A DNA stretch of 64,000 bases from Actinomyces sp. oral taxon 897. Its GTDB lineage: Bacteria > Actinomycetota > Actinomycetes > Actinomycetales > Actinomycetaceae. The DNA lies in NCBI RefSeq assembly GCF_002999235.1, contig NZ_CP027236.1, positions 1,736,001 to 1,800,000 on the forward strand. The letters run 5' to 3'. Made by a program: the position numbers and the translations under genes. The notes under the pieces are model-generated. The model saw only the letters and a program-made list of their open reading frames with translations, ran no database searches and was not told where the DNA came from. Below are positions 1-8,397 of this stretch, piece after piece. The number at the start of each line of letters is the position of its first letter. Position 1 is the stretch's first letter.

Positions 1-2
1 CG

Positions 3-773
3 GGCTGCCCGGAGGAGGGGCGTGCGGCAGCCAGTGCCCACGCCGCCATTACGAGCCTGGGGCGGGCCATGGAGGAGCTGGCCGCCTTCGCGCCCTACGC
101 CCAGCAGTTCGCCCAGTCCCTGGTAGGGGCCACCGGTTCCGGCGGGGGTGCCGGCTCCGGAGGCATCGGCTCCGGCGGGGCCACAACCACCGGCGGCACT
201 GGACTCAGTGGCGGCATCAGCCCCGGCGAGGCCACAGCCGCCGGAGGTACCGGACTCAGTGGGAGCACTGGACTCAGCGGGGCCACCAGCTCCGGCGGAG
301 CCACAACCACCGGAGGCACCGGACTCAGTGGGGGTGCCGGCGCTCCCGTGGGGCCGCCGGGAGACGGGAGCCCGCCCCGGAGCACGGCGGCCTCGGTCCT
401 GGCCGAACGTGGCCTGACAATGGTCGCCGTTGACAGCATGGTCGTTGACGACCCGGTCGACGTCGGCAACCACGGCCGCGGCCCGGATGACTACTCCTGG
501 CTGGTCAGCACCTGGCACAGCCGCATACTCCCGGGCCTCGACGCCGGAATGACCCGGGACGACTTCGCCCGCCTCGACCACGAGGGATCTGCCCCGGAGG
601 ACCGCAGGCTCGCCGCCGCGTACGACGTGTTCCTGGGCGACAGGAGCATGGCCGGCGAGGAGCTGCCCGACGGTGGCGTGGGCATAAGCGGCGGACGCCA
701 CAGGGCCGAGGCCGCGCGGAGCCTGGGTATCACCCACCTGCCGGTGAGGCTCCGCCGCCCGGGGAGGCGTTAG
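3..773 (+). CDS. Gly/Ser/Thr-rich protein with C-terminal ParB-like motif (5'-truncated)
   Basis: The reading frame is open to the left edge of the window, so the true start is probably upstream; the first in-window ATG is at 69. The N-terminal part reads as an amphipathic helix rich in Ala, resembling the helical proteins of WXG100/type VII type (weak resemblance). A low-complexity linker follows, with repeated GGTGLSGG and SGGATTTGG units (about residues 25–90 from the ATG). The C-terminal ~120 residues look folded and end with GISGGRHRAEAARSLGI and HLPVRL, which resembles the core of ParB-like nuclease/sulfiredoxin folds. No function is assigned. It converges on the lipoprotein gene at 923–2050. 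A modular secreted or polymorphic effector is possible but unproven. Confidence 0.55.
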   Translation, partial: GCPEEGRAAASAHAAITSLGRAMEELAAFAPYAQQFAQSLVGATGSGGGAGSGGIGSGGATTTGGTGLSGGISPGEATAAGGTGLSGSTGLSGATSSGGATTTGGTGLSGGAGAPVGPPGDGSPPRSTAASVLAERGLTMVAVDSMVVDDPVDVGNHGRGPDDYSWLVSTWHSRILPGLDAGMTRDDFARLDHEGSAPEDRRLAAAYDVFLGDRSMAGEELPDGGVGISGGRHRAEAARSLGITHLPVRLRRPGRR

Positions 774-800
774 GACTGCGGCCCCGTGGGTGGGGCTAGG

Positions 801-894
801 GGAACATTTTATGCACAGGGTAACGTTTTGCGCAGAAGGTAACGAATCTAGGTAACTTTCTGCGCAATCGGTTACCTTCTGCGCAAAATGTTCC
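801..894. repeat. Four-part inverted repeat between convergent genes
   Basis: Four related units of about 17–25 nt sit at 801–824, 825–843, 851–867 and 870–894. The first two are in direct orientation and the last two are inverted. Units 2 and 4 can form an 18-bp stem with a 27-nt loop; units 1 and 4 pair with a few mismatches and share an outer GGAACATTTT/AAAATGTTCC arm. The segment is much more AT-rich than its surroundings. It lies between two convergent genes, so a bidirectional terminator is the simplest role. Confidence 0.65.
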
Positions 895-922
895 GCTGCG
901 TGCGCTCCCTCCTGCCGGTCCC

Positions 923-2050
923 TCAGAAGAAGAGGGTGGTGGTGCGGTTCATAAAGGCGCCGTGGCCGGTGGCCGTGTTCCAGCAGGTCAGGCCGTTCTC
1001 GGCGGAGGCGCACACGAGGGTCCGGTAGTAGACGACCTGCCCGTACCCGACCACCATGGGCGCCAGATAGTTCCGGGGGTTCTCCTGGCCCAGCAGGTAG
1101 ACTGACGCGCCCCCGCGCATAGCCATATGGGGGACCCCGGAGGAGCTGAGCCCGGCGACCCACCACAGGGGATGGCCGATCTCGTCAACACCAAAGGGCC
1201 TGTCCTGAAGGTAACTGTATATGCCGCACCCCCCGTCGCCGTACTCACTGAAGTTGAGGTCGCAGCCAATATTGCCGGAGGGGGTGACGAGAATGGCCGT
1301 CTCCAGGCTCTGGCCCGGGTAGGCAATAGTCGTGACGGGCACGGCACCGGCGGGCCTGGGGCCGCCGGCACCGGGGAAGGCGCCGGGCACGGGGGCGGGG
1401 GCCTGGTCGGTGTCGCTGGGGTCGGTGGCCTCGGGCAGCTCCCCCTCCAGACGCACGCTCCCGGTGGCCTCGTCCCAGGTCAGGGTGACCGGGGACGTGC
1501 CCGAGGCGGTGGCCGGCGTCTCCCCGGGCCGGGCCCAGGTGTAGGTCACGGCCAGGGCGTCGTCCGCGGTGCGCCGGATCTGGGGGGCGTAGGCGTAGGG
1601 GTGGGCGGTGGCCGTGCCCAGGTACTGGCCGCGGTGGAAGAGCATAATGTGGCGCGGGGAGGACAGGGCCGGGCTGTGGATGCTCAGGGTGATCCACGAC
1701 AGGGCGGCGCAGGGGTCCCAGGTGCTGACCTCGGCGCCCTCCAGGTCCCAGGTGCGCGGGTCGTCGCCCGTCAGGCCGTCCCACGCCGAGGGCACGCTGG
1801 GCCCCCACTCCTTGAGGACCTGCTCACCGCTCATGGTGGAGCACCCGGGCGTGGCACTGGCGGCCGCCTCGGTCTCCCCCGACGTCGCTGACGCCGAGGG
1901 AGCCGATGAGGCCGCCTCCGACCCACTGCCGGAGACGGGAAGCCGACACCCGGACACCACCAGTACAACGGCCACGAGTAGCGCGCCCAGCCGGCACCTC
2001 GCACCCGGAAGCAGCCGAATACCCTGAGCTCGTGCGAGCATGAGCCTCAC
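923..2050 (-). CDS. Putative secreted lipoprotein
   Basis: This is a 375-residue protein with an N-terminal signal peptide and lipobox (hydrophobic LLVAVVLVVSGC, lipidated Cys about 35), so it is predicted to be anchored on the outer face of the membrane. A Ser/Ala/Thr-rich linker follows (about 38–68). The mature part has several Cys pairs, and the C-terminal section carries a CDLN…GCGIY pattern and a GLTCWNTATGHGAF motif, which recurs in actinobacterial secreted proteins of unknown function. The start is taken as GTG at 2050; ATG at 2041 is an equally good alternative and leaves the signal peptide intact. It appears monocistronic and converges on the upstream gene. Function unknown. Confidence 0.7.
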   Translation of the reverse strand: MRLMLARAQGIRLLPGARCRLGALLVAVVLVVSGCRLPVSGSGSEAASSAPSASATSGETEAAASATPGCSTMSGEQVLKEWGPSVPSAWDGLTGDDPRTWDLEGAEVSTWDPCAALSWITLSIHSPALSSPRHIMLFHRGQYLGTATAHPYAYAPQIRRTADDALAVTYTWARPGETPATASGTSPVTLTWDEATGSVRLEGELPEATDPSDTDQAPAPVPGAFPGAGGPRPAGAVPVTTIAYPGQSLETAILVTPSGNIGCDLNFSEYGDGGCGIYSYLQDRPFGVDEIGHPLWWVAGLSSSGVPHMAMRGGASVYLLGQENPRNYLAPMVVGYGQVVYYRTLVCASAENGLTCWNTATGHGAFMNRTTTLFF

Positions 2051-2380
2051 CCCGTAACCTGGACCTTAATGACACGTGGTCGCGGCAGGAGCACCATAGC
2101 CTGCCGAGGAACCCGTGCTATATCTTTCTTGAGGCGGACCCTAGCATATTGACGCCGCCCGGTACACGGGGAACCGGGGGCAATAACCCGCCCCCTTTCC
2201 CGCAATACCCGCCTGACACCAGAACGTGCTGAGCGTATAATGCCGGCCCGCTCACCCGTGCCCGTTCACCCGCACCGGGCCCACGGTCGCAGGCGCCCTG
2301 GGTGCGGGACGAGCGTCCGTCCCGCGCCCAGGGCGCCTCACCGGCGGGCGTCAGGCCGTGAGCACGACGCCCGGGTGTCC
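2051..2380. other. Gap between lipoprotein gene and AAA+ operon
   Basis: No convincing gene is seen. The gap holds the strong hairpin at 2292–2337, annotated separately, and presumably the promoter of the lipoprotein gene, for which no clear hexamers were found. Confidence 0.5.
2292..2337 (-). terminator. Hairpin terminator of the FtsK/AAA+ operon
   Basis: A 20-bp stem (2292–2311 with 2318–2337) has one wobble pair and a 6-nt loop. It starts 44 bp after the stop codon of the AAA+ gene on the minus strand. There is no clear U-tract, as is common in high-GC actinobacteria. Confidence 0.65.
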
Positions 2381-3937
2381 TTACACGCTCCCGCCCATAA
2401 AGACGCGGCGGCTGGGGGTGGAGCCCACCCCCGTCTCGGTGCGCTCCACCCGTCCGGCGGGGACGGCCCGGGTGTGCCCCCACTGCCGGATCGCGGCCAC
2501 CTCCTCGGGGTTGGACCGGGAGAAGGGGACGACGGCGCGGAAGTGCTGGGTGATCGTCAGGTCGTCGGGCAGGACGCGGGTCTGCCGGGTGTACATGATC
2601 TCCGCGACCTCGTTGACCACGGCGTCAATGTCCGAGCCCGCGAAGCCGTCGGTGAGCATGACCAGGTCTCGCAGCAGGTCCAGCGTCAGCTCGCACTGGG
2701 TGTAACGGCGGAAGCACAGGCGCAGGATCTCCTCACGCTCCTCCTCGGTGGGCAGGTCCACGAAGAAGACGGCGTCGAACCGTCCCTTGCGCAGCAGCTC
2801 CGGCGGGAGGGTGGAGACGTCGTTGGACGTCGCCACGAGGAAGACCTTGGAGGTGGACTCCTGCATCCAGAACAGGAACTGGCCAATGAGCCGACGGGTC
2901 ACCGAGTTGTCCCCCGACCCTGAGGCGAGCCCCTTCTCGATCTCGTCAATCCACAGGACGCAGGGAGCGGCCCGGTCCGCCGTGGCCAGGGCCTCGCGCA
3001 GGCGCGACTCGGACTCCCCCACGTACATGCCCATAATCGCGGCCATGTCCAGACGGTAGAGCGGCAGCTCCCACTCCTGGGCGATCGCCTTGGCGGACAG
3101 CGACTTCCCGCAGCCGGGGACGCCGCAGAGCAGCACACCCTTGGGGGGACGCACGCCCCAGCCGGTCAGGTCCCCGGTCATGAGACGCTGCTTGCCGGTC
3201 AGCCACTCCTTGAGGTTCTCCAGGCCGCCGACCTTGTAGTCCTCCTGAAGACGCACCCTCTCCAGACCGGCCAGGGCCCCGAAGATACGGTCCTTGAACT
3301 GGCTCAGCTCGGCCAGGTCCTCGTTACGCACCTCCTCCTTGGCCAGGAGGGTGGAGATGACGTTAATGGCCTCCCCCTCCGTCACCCCGCTGAGGATCTC
3401 GGCGGCACGGTGGATCTCCAGGTCCTGCCACTCGATCGGGATGCTCAGGCGGTAGGGCTCGATCGTGGAGCTGACCACCTCGTAGAGCTCCTCGACGGTG
3501 GGCACGTCCAGCGTCGTGGTCATTCCCAGGCGGCTCAGCCCCGACCAGACCGGGCGGTCGCCAATGAGGATGATTGCGCACGAGTTGCGTTCGGCCAGGT
3601 GGATCAGCTGGGAGAAGTGCCGGGACGTCGGTGAGTCGTTCTCCAGGTCCTCCAGGTCGGAGAAGACGAAGTTGACATTCGCCCGGGACCTGAAGGTCTG
3701 CTGGGCCTGGTCCAGGGCGGCCACCAGGGAGTAGTCGTCCGTCACGGCCGAGTCCGAGAGGACCTCCCGCAGCCCCTCCGTGCGCGTGTAGGAGAAGAAG
3801 GGCATCTGCCTGAAGTCATTGGCCATCTCGTTAATAATGGCCAGCGCCCGCGTGGGCTCCACCGTCCTCATGACAATGACAGGAACACGCGCCTTGAGGA
3901 ACCTGCGGACCTCTTCGGCGGTCTGTCGTCCGTCCAT
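2381..3937 (-). CDS. Ycf46-like AAA+ ATPase
   Basis: This 518-residue protein has an N-terminal, probably degenerate, RecA-like segment (about 1–230: mixed alpha/beta, including IILIGDRPVW) and a canonical AAA+ module. Walker A is GVPGCGKS with Lys278; Walker B is WIDEIEKG with Asp331/Glu332; FLVATSNDVSTLPPELLRKG is a sensor-1/arginine-finger region. This two-part layout matches the Ycf46 group of AAA ATPases, which is known in cyanobacteria and scattered bacteria but has no settled biochemical role. It is the last gene of the minus-strand operon that starts at 12380. The ATG at 3937 has an AAGGAG seven bases upstream, overlapping the stop of the preceding gene. It may remodel or energise a complex made by the other operon products (inference). 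Confidence 0.8.
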   Translation of the reverse strand: MDGRQTAEEVRRFLKARVPVIVMRTVEPTRALAIINEMANDFRQMPFFSYTRTEGLREVLSDSAVTDDYSLVAALDQAQQTFRSRANVNFVFSDLEDLENDSPTSRHFSQLIHLAERNSCAIILIGDRPVWSGLSRLGMTTTLDVPTVEELYEVVSSTIEPYRLSIPIEWQDLEIHRAAEILSGVTEGEAINVISTLLAKEEVRNEDLAELSQFKDRIFGALAGLERVRLQEDYKVGGLENLKEWLTGKQRLMTGDLTGWGVRPPKGVLLCGVPGCGKSLSAKAIAQEWELPLYRLDMAAIMGMYVGESESRLREALATADRAAPCVLWIDEIEKGLASGSGDNSVTRRLIGQFLFWMQESTSKVFLVATSNDVSTLPPELLRKGRFDAVFFVDLPTEEEREEILRLCFRRYTQCELTLDLLRDLVMLTDGFAGSDIDAVVNEVAEIMYTRQTRVLPDDLTITQHFRAVVPFSRSNPEEVAAIRQWGHTRAVPAGRVERTETGVGSTPSRRVFMGGSV

Positions 3938-3949
3938 ATCTGAAACTCC

Positions 3950-4549
3950 TTAGTGGGATCGCCGCTTGAACAGGCTGGACCAGCGGGAGGCACCGGCAGA
4001 GGGGGCCGACTGCGGTGGCTCCTGGCTGACCGGCGGGGCGCTGGCGGCGTCGGCCATCCTGATAATCGCCGAGCCGTCGACGTAGCCGTCGTCAAAGACG
4101 CGCATGAGCGAGTTCTCCCTCACCGCGCGCGTGAGCTGGTCATTTCCGGAGGCGATGTTCTCGACCTGCTTCTGAAGGTTGGTGACCTCGTCGCGCATGA
4201 GCGTCATGAGCTCGGATCTGGTCTTCGGGGGCAGCCCCGGGTGCTGGCACAGCCGGAGCCGGGGAAGGAGCCGACGCCGGGCCCCCACGAGGGCGAGCTG
4301 GGCGGCGTGGAGGTCACTGTTGCCCACGGCTGCCTGCAGGTCACGCTGGAAGCTGTCAACCCAGCTCGACATCATGGTGCGGACCGCGGTCATGAGGTGG
4401 TCATTGAACCGCCTGGAGGTTGCGGCGCTGAAGGACTCGGCACTCAGGGCAGGGAGCGCGTCCAGGCTGGTGGAGGGGTCCCGGGACCAGGCCTTGAGGG
4501 TCGTCACCCAGATCTTGTACGCGCTGGCGCCGGTAGCGGGTCCGTTCAC
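3950..4549 (-). CDS. Hypothetical helical protein, coupled to upstream gene
   Basis: About 199 residues. GTG at 4549 is chosen because it overlaps the stop of the upstream gene as GTGA, a signature of translational coupling; the longer in-frame ATG at 4603 would overlap far into that gene. The sequence is mostly helix-forming with a likely coiled coil (about 115–150, LMTLMRDEVTNLQKQVENI). The C-terminus is a disordered Pro/Ser region ending in basic SLFKRRSH. There is no signal peptide or membrane segment. No family was recognised. The operon position suggests it works with the FtsK-like and AAA+ ATPases. Confidence 0.65.
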   Translation of the reverse strand: MNGPATGASAYKIWVTTLKAWSRDPSTSLDALPALSAESFSAATSRRFNDHLMTAVRTMMSSWVDSFQRDLQAAVGNSDLHAAQLALVGARRRLLPRLRLCQHPGLPPKTRSELMTLMRDEVTNLQKQVENIASGNDQLTRAVRENSLMRVFDDGYVDGSAIIRMADAASAPPVSQEPPQSAPSAGASRWSSLFKRRSH

Positions 4550-6099
4550 GACGCACGCCCCCGCGGACGGGTAAGGATCTCGTGGGGCGGCAGCGGGGAC
4601 CACGAGGGCAGGTTCCCGGCGACCTTGGTCCCGGACGACAGGACCGGCCCTCCCGTCCTGTCGCGCGTGCGGGCCAGCAGGTCCTTACGGTCCAGGACCG
4701 TGTCCGGCTTGGCGGGCTTGGGGGGCAGGAAGCGCGGCACGCGCCGCGGGCGACGCACCAGGGGCGTCGTCGACGCCGCGGGCGACGCGGGGGCACCGGG
4801 GACGGCTGGCGCTGCGGGCGCACCCGGGGCCGCGGGCGCACCCGGGGAAGGAGCCGGAGGTACCGGGACCGATGAGGCGGCGGGCACTGTCGGCGTCGGG
4901 GGCGTGCCAGGCGCAGGCACCGGAGGCACGGGCACGGAGGCCGCTGGCACCACGGGCACCGCCCCGGTGGGTGCCGACGGGGCAGAGACGGGCGGGGCCG
5001 ACGGGGCAGAGACGGCGGGAGCCGAGGCCGCGGAGACCGGGAACGCACCAGAGGCAGGCACCGGCGGCGCGGGCACCGGCCCAGCGGGCGCAGGCGCGGA
5101 GGCCGCTGGCACCACGGGCACCGCCCCGGTGGGTGCCGACGGGGCAGAGACGGGCGGGGCCGACGGGGCAGAGACGGCGGGAGCCGAGGCCGCGGAGACC
5201 GGGAACGCACCAGAGGCAGGCACCGGCGGCGCGGGCACCGGCCCAGCGGGCGCAGGCGCAGGCGTCGGAGGCGCAGGCACCGGCGGCACGGGCACCGGCG
5301 CAGCAGGAGCAGCGGGCACCGAGGCCGCCGGCGGCGCGGGCACCGGCCCAGCCGGCACAGGAGGCGGCGGCACGGGCGGCATACCCGTGGGCAGCACAAC
5401 AGTAGGGGCCGAGGAGCCCGAGGCCGCAGGCACCGAGGAGGCACCAGGGGCGGACGCCACCGGAGCCTGAACCCCGGAAGGCGCAGGCACCGGAGGCGCG
5501 GGCACCGGCGCAGCAGGAGCAGCGGGAGCAGCAGGCACCGAGGCCGCCGGGGGCGCTGGCACCGGCCCAGCTGGCATAGGGGGCGGCGGCACGGGTGGCA
5601 TACCCGTGGGCAGCACGACAGTAGGGGCCGAGGCGGCCGAGGACGCAGGCACCGGGGAGGCACCAGGGGCGGACGCCACCGGAGCCTGGGCCCCGGAAGA
5701 CGCGGGCGTCGGGGGCGCAGGCACCGGCGGCGTCGGCACGCCCGCAGCAGGCACCGGCGGCGTCGGCACCGGCGCAGCGGGTGCAGCGGGTGCAGCGGGC
5801 ACGGAGGCCGCCGTGACCAGGGGCGCGGCAGGCGAGGAGGCCGAGGCCGCGGTGCCCGACGACGGCAGCGAGGTCGGCACGGCGTCCACCAGGTCCCCGG
5901 TGGCGGAGTCCGCCGAGGACGTGGACCCCGGGGCCACCGGCACCGCCGTGGCCGGGATAGGGGGCGCCGAGGGGACGGGCACCGAGCCCGCGGAGTCCGC
6001 CGAGGGCGCGGAGGGGACAGGCGTGGAGGCCGCCGCGGGGGAGACCGCGGAGGAGGTGGGTACGTCGGCAGGGGTGGTGCCCTGAGGCGTGTCGGTCAT
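4546..6099 (-). CDS. Long Pro/Ala/Ser/Val-rich disordered protein with internal duplications
   Basis: About 517 residues. The ATG at 6099 follows an AAGGAGAACTGACC ribosome site and lies 2 bases after the upstream stop, so the longer frame to 6138 is rejected. Residues 1 to about 440 are almost entirely Pro, Ala, Val, Ser and Thr with reiterated VPAPPVPA-like units. The last ~75 residues (basic, PRRVPRFLPPKPAK then DRKDLLARTRDRTGG) look more ordered. At DNA level there is a 162-bp near-perfect tandem duplication (4937–5098 and 5099–5259) and a 219-bp imperfect one (from about 5321 and 5540). Both are in frame (54 and 73 codons). It may act as an extended linker or scaffold (inference). No known family. 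Confidence 0.7.
   Translation of the reverse strand: MTDTPQGTTPADVPTSSAVSPAAASTPVPSAPSADSAGSVPVPSAPPIPATAVPVAPGSTSSADSATGDLVDAVPTSLPSSGTAASASSPAAPLVTAASVPAAPAAPAAPVPTPPVPAAGVPTPPVPAPPTPASSGAQAPVASAPGASPVPASSAASAPTVVLPTGMPPVPPPPMPAGPVPAPPAASVPAAPAAPAAPVPAPPVPAPSGVQAPVASAPGASSVPAASGSSAPTVVLPTGMPPVPPPPVPAGPVPAPPAASVPAAPAAPVPVPPVPAPPTPAPAPAGPVPAPPVPASGAFPVSAASAPAVSAPSAPPVSAPSAPTGAVPVVPAASAPAPAGPVPAPPVPASGAFPVSAASAPAVSAPSAPPVSAPSAPTGAVPVVPAASVPVPPVPAPGTPPTPTVPAASSVPVPPAPSPGAPAAPGAPAAPAVPGAPASPAASTTPLVRRPRRVPRFLPPKPAKPDTVLDRKDLLARTRDRTGGPVLSSGTKVAGNLPSWSPLPPHEILTRPRGRAS
4937..5259. repeat. 162-bp tandem duplication inside coding sequence
   Basis: Two almost identical copies (about 4937–5098 and 5099–5259) encode 54-residue Pro/Ala/Ser-rich units. 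The near-identity suggests a recent event. A second, older 219-bp duplication of the same gene starts at about 5321 and 5540. Confidence 0.85.
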
Positions 6100-6101
6100 G
6101 G

Positions 6102-7850
6102 TCAGTTCTCCTTCTTGCTGTTGTCCCCGTCGGGCCACACGTCAATCACACGCAGGAGCTCGTCCTCGTCCGCGTCCCGCTCCTCGTAGAGCATCTCCAG
6201 GTCCTCGAACTCCGCGCGCGCGTCCTGGAGCATGGTGAAGGACTTCATGTAGGCCGCCTCCTTGACCGCGACAGCCTTATTGACCCGGTCGCGCGCCTGC
6301 TTCTGCATCTGCATAATCACGAAGGCCGCCACGCCCCCGGCCACGAGCATGACGAGGACCCCGGCGACCCGGTTCACGAGAAGGAACAGGAGGGAGACGC
6401 CGAGGGCGACGGCAATGGGCAGGACCATCTGCGAGTTCTTGAACGACACCTGGTGGATGTAGTCGGCGAAGGTCTGCTCCCACACCTGGCGCAGCTGCGT
6501 GGCCATGACGTTCTCATCGACCTCCGTCGAGGTGGAGAAACCGGGGAACCCCATGTTCTGCGCGGTGGCGTGGTGGTCCGGGGCGAGGTTGAGCGGCACG
6601 TTGGACACGTGCTCCATGCGGTACTTCTTGGTGTAGGCCCTGACCGCCGTACGGAAGTCCTCCTTGCCCGCGCCGATGGCCACCTGCTGGGTGCGTACCG
6701 ACACCCCCAGGGAGTCGGGGGCGATCGCCGCGTTGGTCTGGAGCGTCACCGCGTCCACCCGCTCGTCGAGCACGGAGATCTCCTGGTCCGCCTTGACCCG
6801 GGCCCGGTCCAGGTCGCCGCCGGTGTCGATAATGGCGTCCTGGTAGGCGACCTCACGGGTCAGGGGCAGCTCCTCGTCGTCGTACTCCGTGACCAGCTGG
6901 ATGAGCAGGTCGTCCAGGAGGCTGGAGATGACCCCGCCGGAGGTGAACTCGGAGTCCTTAATGGCCTCGTACTTCCTCGCGCAGGCACTGAGCGCGGTCA
7001 CCGCCTCGGCCTGGGCCTTGACCCGGGCAAAGCTCGGCGGCGGGGTCAGGCGGCGCAGCATCTTCGCCTCGGCGGGGTCCAGGACGCCCTGGCACAGGCC
7101 GATCTCCTGCTGCCACCTGCGCACCTGCTCGGCCACGACCTTGTCGTCCGTGCGCAGGTGGGTGGTCCAGTCACTCAGCTGGGCGCGCACCAGGGCCGTG
7201 CCGTGGGGGCCGAACTGCCCCTGGGAGGCGGCCTCCAGGATGACCGCGAACTCACGGGTCAGCGCCTGCGGGTCGCAGGCGGCCAGGTAGTGGCGCAGCC
7301 ACCGCGCCGACTCGGCCTCCCGGCCCTGGCGGCGCAGGACCAGGGCGAAGAAGAGCGCGGTCTTGGCCTGGCTGCGGGCGTAGGCCTCCGTCACGGAGCG
7401 CTTGCAGACCTCCTCGTCGTCCCGCGACCAGGCGGCCAGCGCCACCAGGGCCGGGGCGAGCCAGTAGCGGGGCGTCTGGATCATGAGCTCCTCGCTGACC
7501 TGGCTGGCCGTGGACTCCGAGACGTTGCCCACGTCAAAGGCCTGGAGCAGCCCGACGCTGGAGCGGCGCACCACCTTGTAGTGGCCGAACTCGCGCTCCA
7601 GGTCGGCCTTGAGGGTGCCGACCTTGGTCTCGGCCCGCTGGACGTTGGCGGTGCGCTCGGCCTGCTCCACGTACTCCTCGAACCTGCGCCGCAGGTCGGC
7701 CAGCTCCTCCTGGGTGCTGCTCAGCTTGCCGTCAATGACCTGGATATTGTCACTGACCCTTTCAAGGTCGTTGCCAATGAGCGAGACATTGTCGCCGACA
7801 TGTTCAATAGCGTTGACAATGGGACTTAGGTCAATATATCCGTCCGCCAT
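6102..7850 (-). CDS. Coiled-coil membrane protein of the FtsK/AAA+ operon
   Basis: 582 residues. The N-terminus (about 15–90: heptad-like INDLERVSDNIQVIDGKL, then LADLRRRFEEYVEQAERT) is a predicted coiled coil. A long helical, soluble middle section follows. Two closely spaced hydrophobic segments at about 473–513 (LPIAVALGVSLLFLLV and GVLVMLVAGGVAAFVIM) are predicted to cross the membrane as a hairpin. The C-terminal ~65 residues are highly charged, mostly acidic and coiled coil. There is no signal peptide. The ATG at 7850 follows AAAGGA. It ends 2 bases before the Pro/Ala-rich gene. A membrane scaffold for the ATPases is plausible (inference); no family recognised. Confidence 0.7.
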   Translation of the reverse strand: MADGYIDLSPIVNAIEHVGDNVSLIGNDLERVSDNIQVIDGKLSSTQEELADLRRRFEEYVEQAERTANVQRAETKVGTLKADLEREFGHYKVVRRSSVGLLQAFDVGNVSESTASQVSEELMIQTPRYWLAPALVALAAWSRDDEEVCKRSVTEAYARSQAKTALFFALVLRRQGREAESARWLRHYLAACDPQALTREFAVILEAASQGQFGPHGTALVRAQLSDWTTHLRTDDKVVAEQVRRWQQEIGLCQGVLDPAEAKMLRRLTPPPSFARVKAQAEAVTALSACARKYEAIKDSEFTSGGVISSLLDDLLIQLVTEYDDEELPLTREVAYQDAIIDTGGDLDRARVKADQEISVLDERVDAVTLQTNAAIAPDSLGVSVRTQQVAIGAGKEDFRTAVRAYTKKYRMEHVSNVPLNLAPDHHATAQNMGFPGFSTSTEVDENVMATQLRQVWEQTFADYIHQVSFKNSQMVLPIAVALGVSLLFLLVNRVAGVLVMLVAGGVAAFVIMQMQKQARDRVNKAVAVKEAAYMKSFTMLQDARAEFEDLEMLYEERDADEDELLRVIDVWPDGDNSKKEN

Positions 7851-7892
7851 GAGGTGTCCTTTCAGTGGGTGGGGCAGGGAGGGTGTGGAGTA

Positions 7893-8372
7893 TCAGGAGA
7901 CGGAGCCGTCAGCGAGGACGGGGATGATATCGCCGTCGGAGTAGACCTCGACGTACTCGTAGACCGGCGACTGGGCCAGGGTACGAGCGGCGTCAAAGGG
8001 CGGGGGGACAATGTCCGTGGGACGGTAGTGCTCCAGGATGTGGCCGACCACGGTCAGGCGGTGGTCGACGTAGGGCGGCCCCAGGTGGCACCGGGCGAAC
8101 AGGCCCAGGAGCACCCCGCCCATCCGCTCGGTGTAGGCGTTATCGATCCACTCGGTGAGCTCGGCGCGGTAGGCGGCGTCCTGCGTCAGGTCCAGGTTCC
8201 GCACGGCCTGTAGGAGCTCGCCCGGGCGGGGCTCACGGCGACGACGCCGCTCCAGGGCGGAGGGCGGGCGCTGGAGCGTCTGGGCGGGGACGGTGTCGGG
8301 GGCCAGGCTGACCGGCTGGAGGCTGACCGGCTGGGGACCGACCTGGATCAGACGACGTTTCTGGGGGCTCAC
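7893..8372 (-). CDS. Small hypothetical protein of the FtsK/AAA+ operon
   Basis: 159 residues from a GTG at 8372 that follows GAGAGAG. The N-terminal ~55 residues are basic and disordered, with a QPVSL repeat and an ERRRRREPRP tract. The C-terminal ~100 residues look globular and helical, ending in an acidic beta-rich tail (YEYVEVYSDGDIIPV). There is no signal or membrane segment. It lies 42 bp before the coiled-coil membrane protein gene and 25 bp after the tail-anchored gene. Function not recognised. Confidence 0.65.
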   Translation of the reverse strand: MSPQKRRLIQVGPQPVSLQPVSLAPDTVPAQTLQRPPSALERRRRREPRPGELLQAVRNLDLTQDAAYRAELTEWIDNAYTERMGGVLLGLFARCHLGPPYVDHRLTVVGHILEHYRPTDIVPPPFDAARTLAQSPVYEYVEVYSDGDIIPVLADGSVS

Positions 8373-8397
8373 GGTGACTCTCTCGTAGCAGGTGGTG

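Noticed and set aside
2118..2483. 121-codon minus-strand frame
   Set aside because: It overlaps the AAA+ gene end and its terminator hairpin and has no coding signature.
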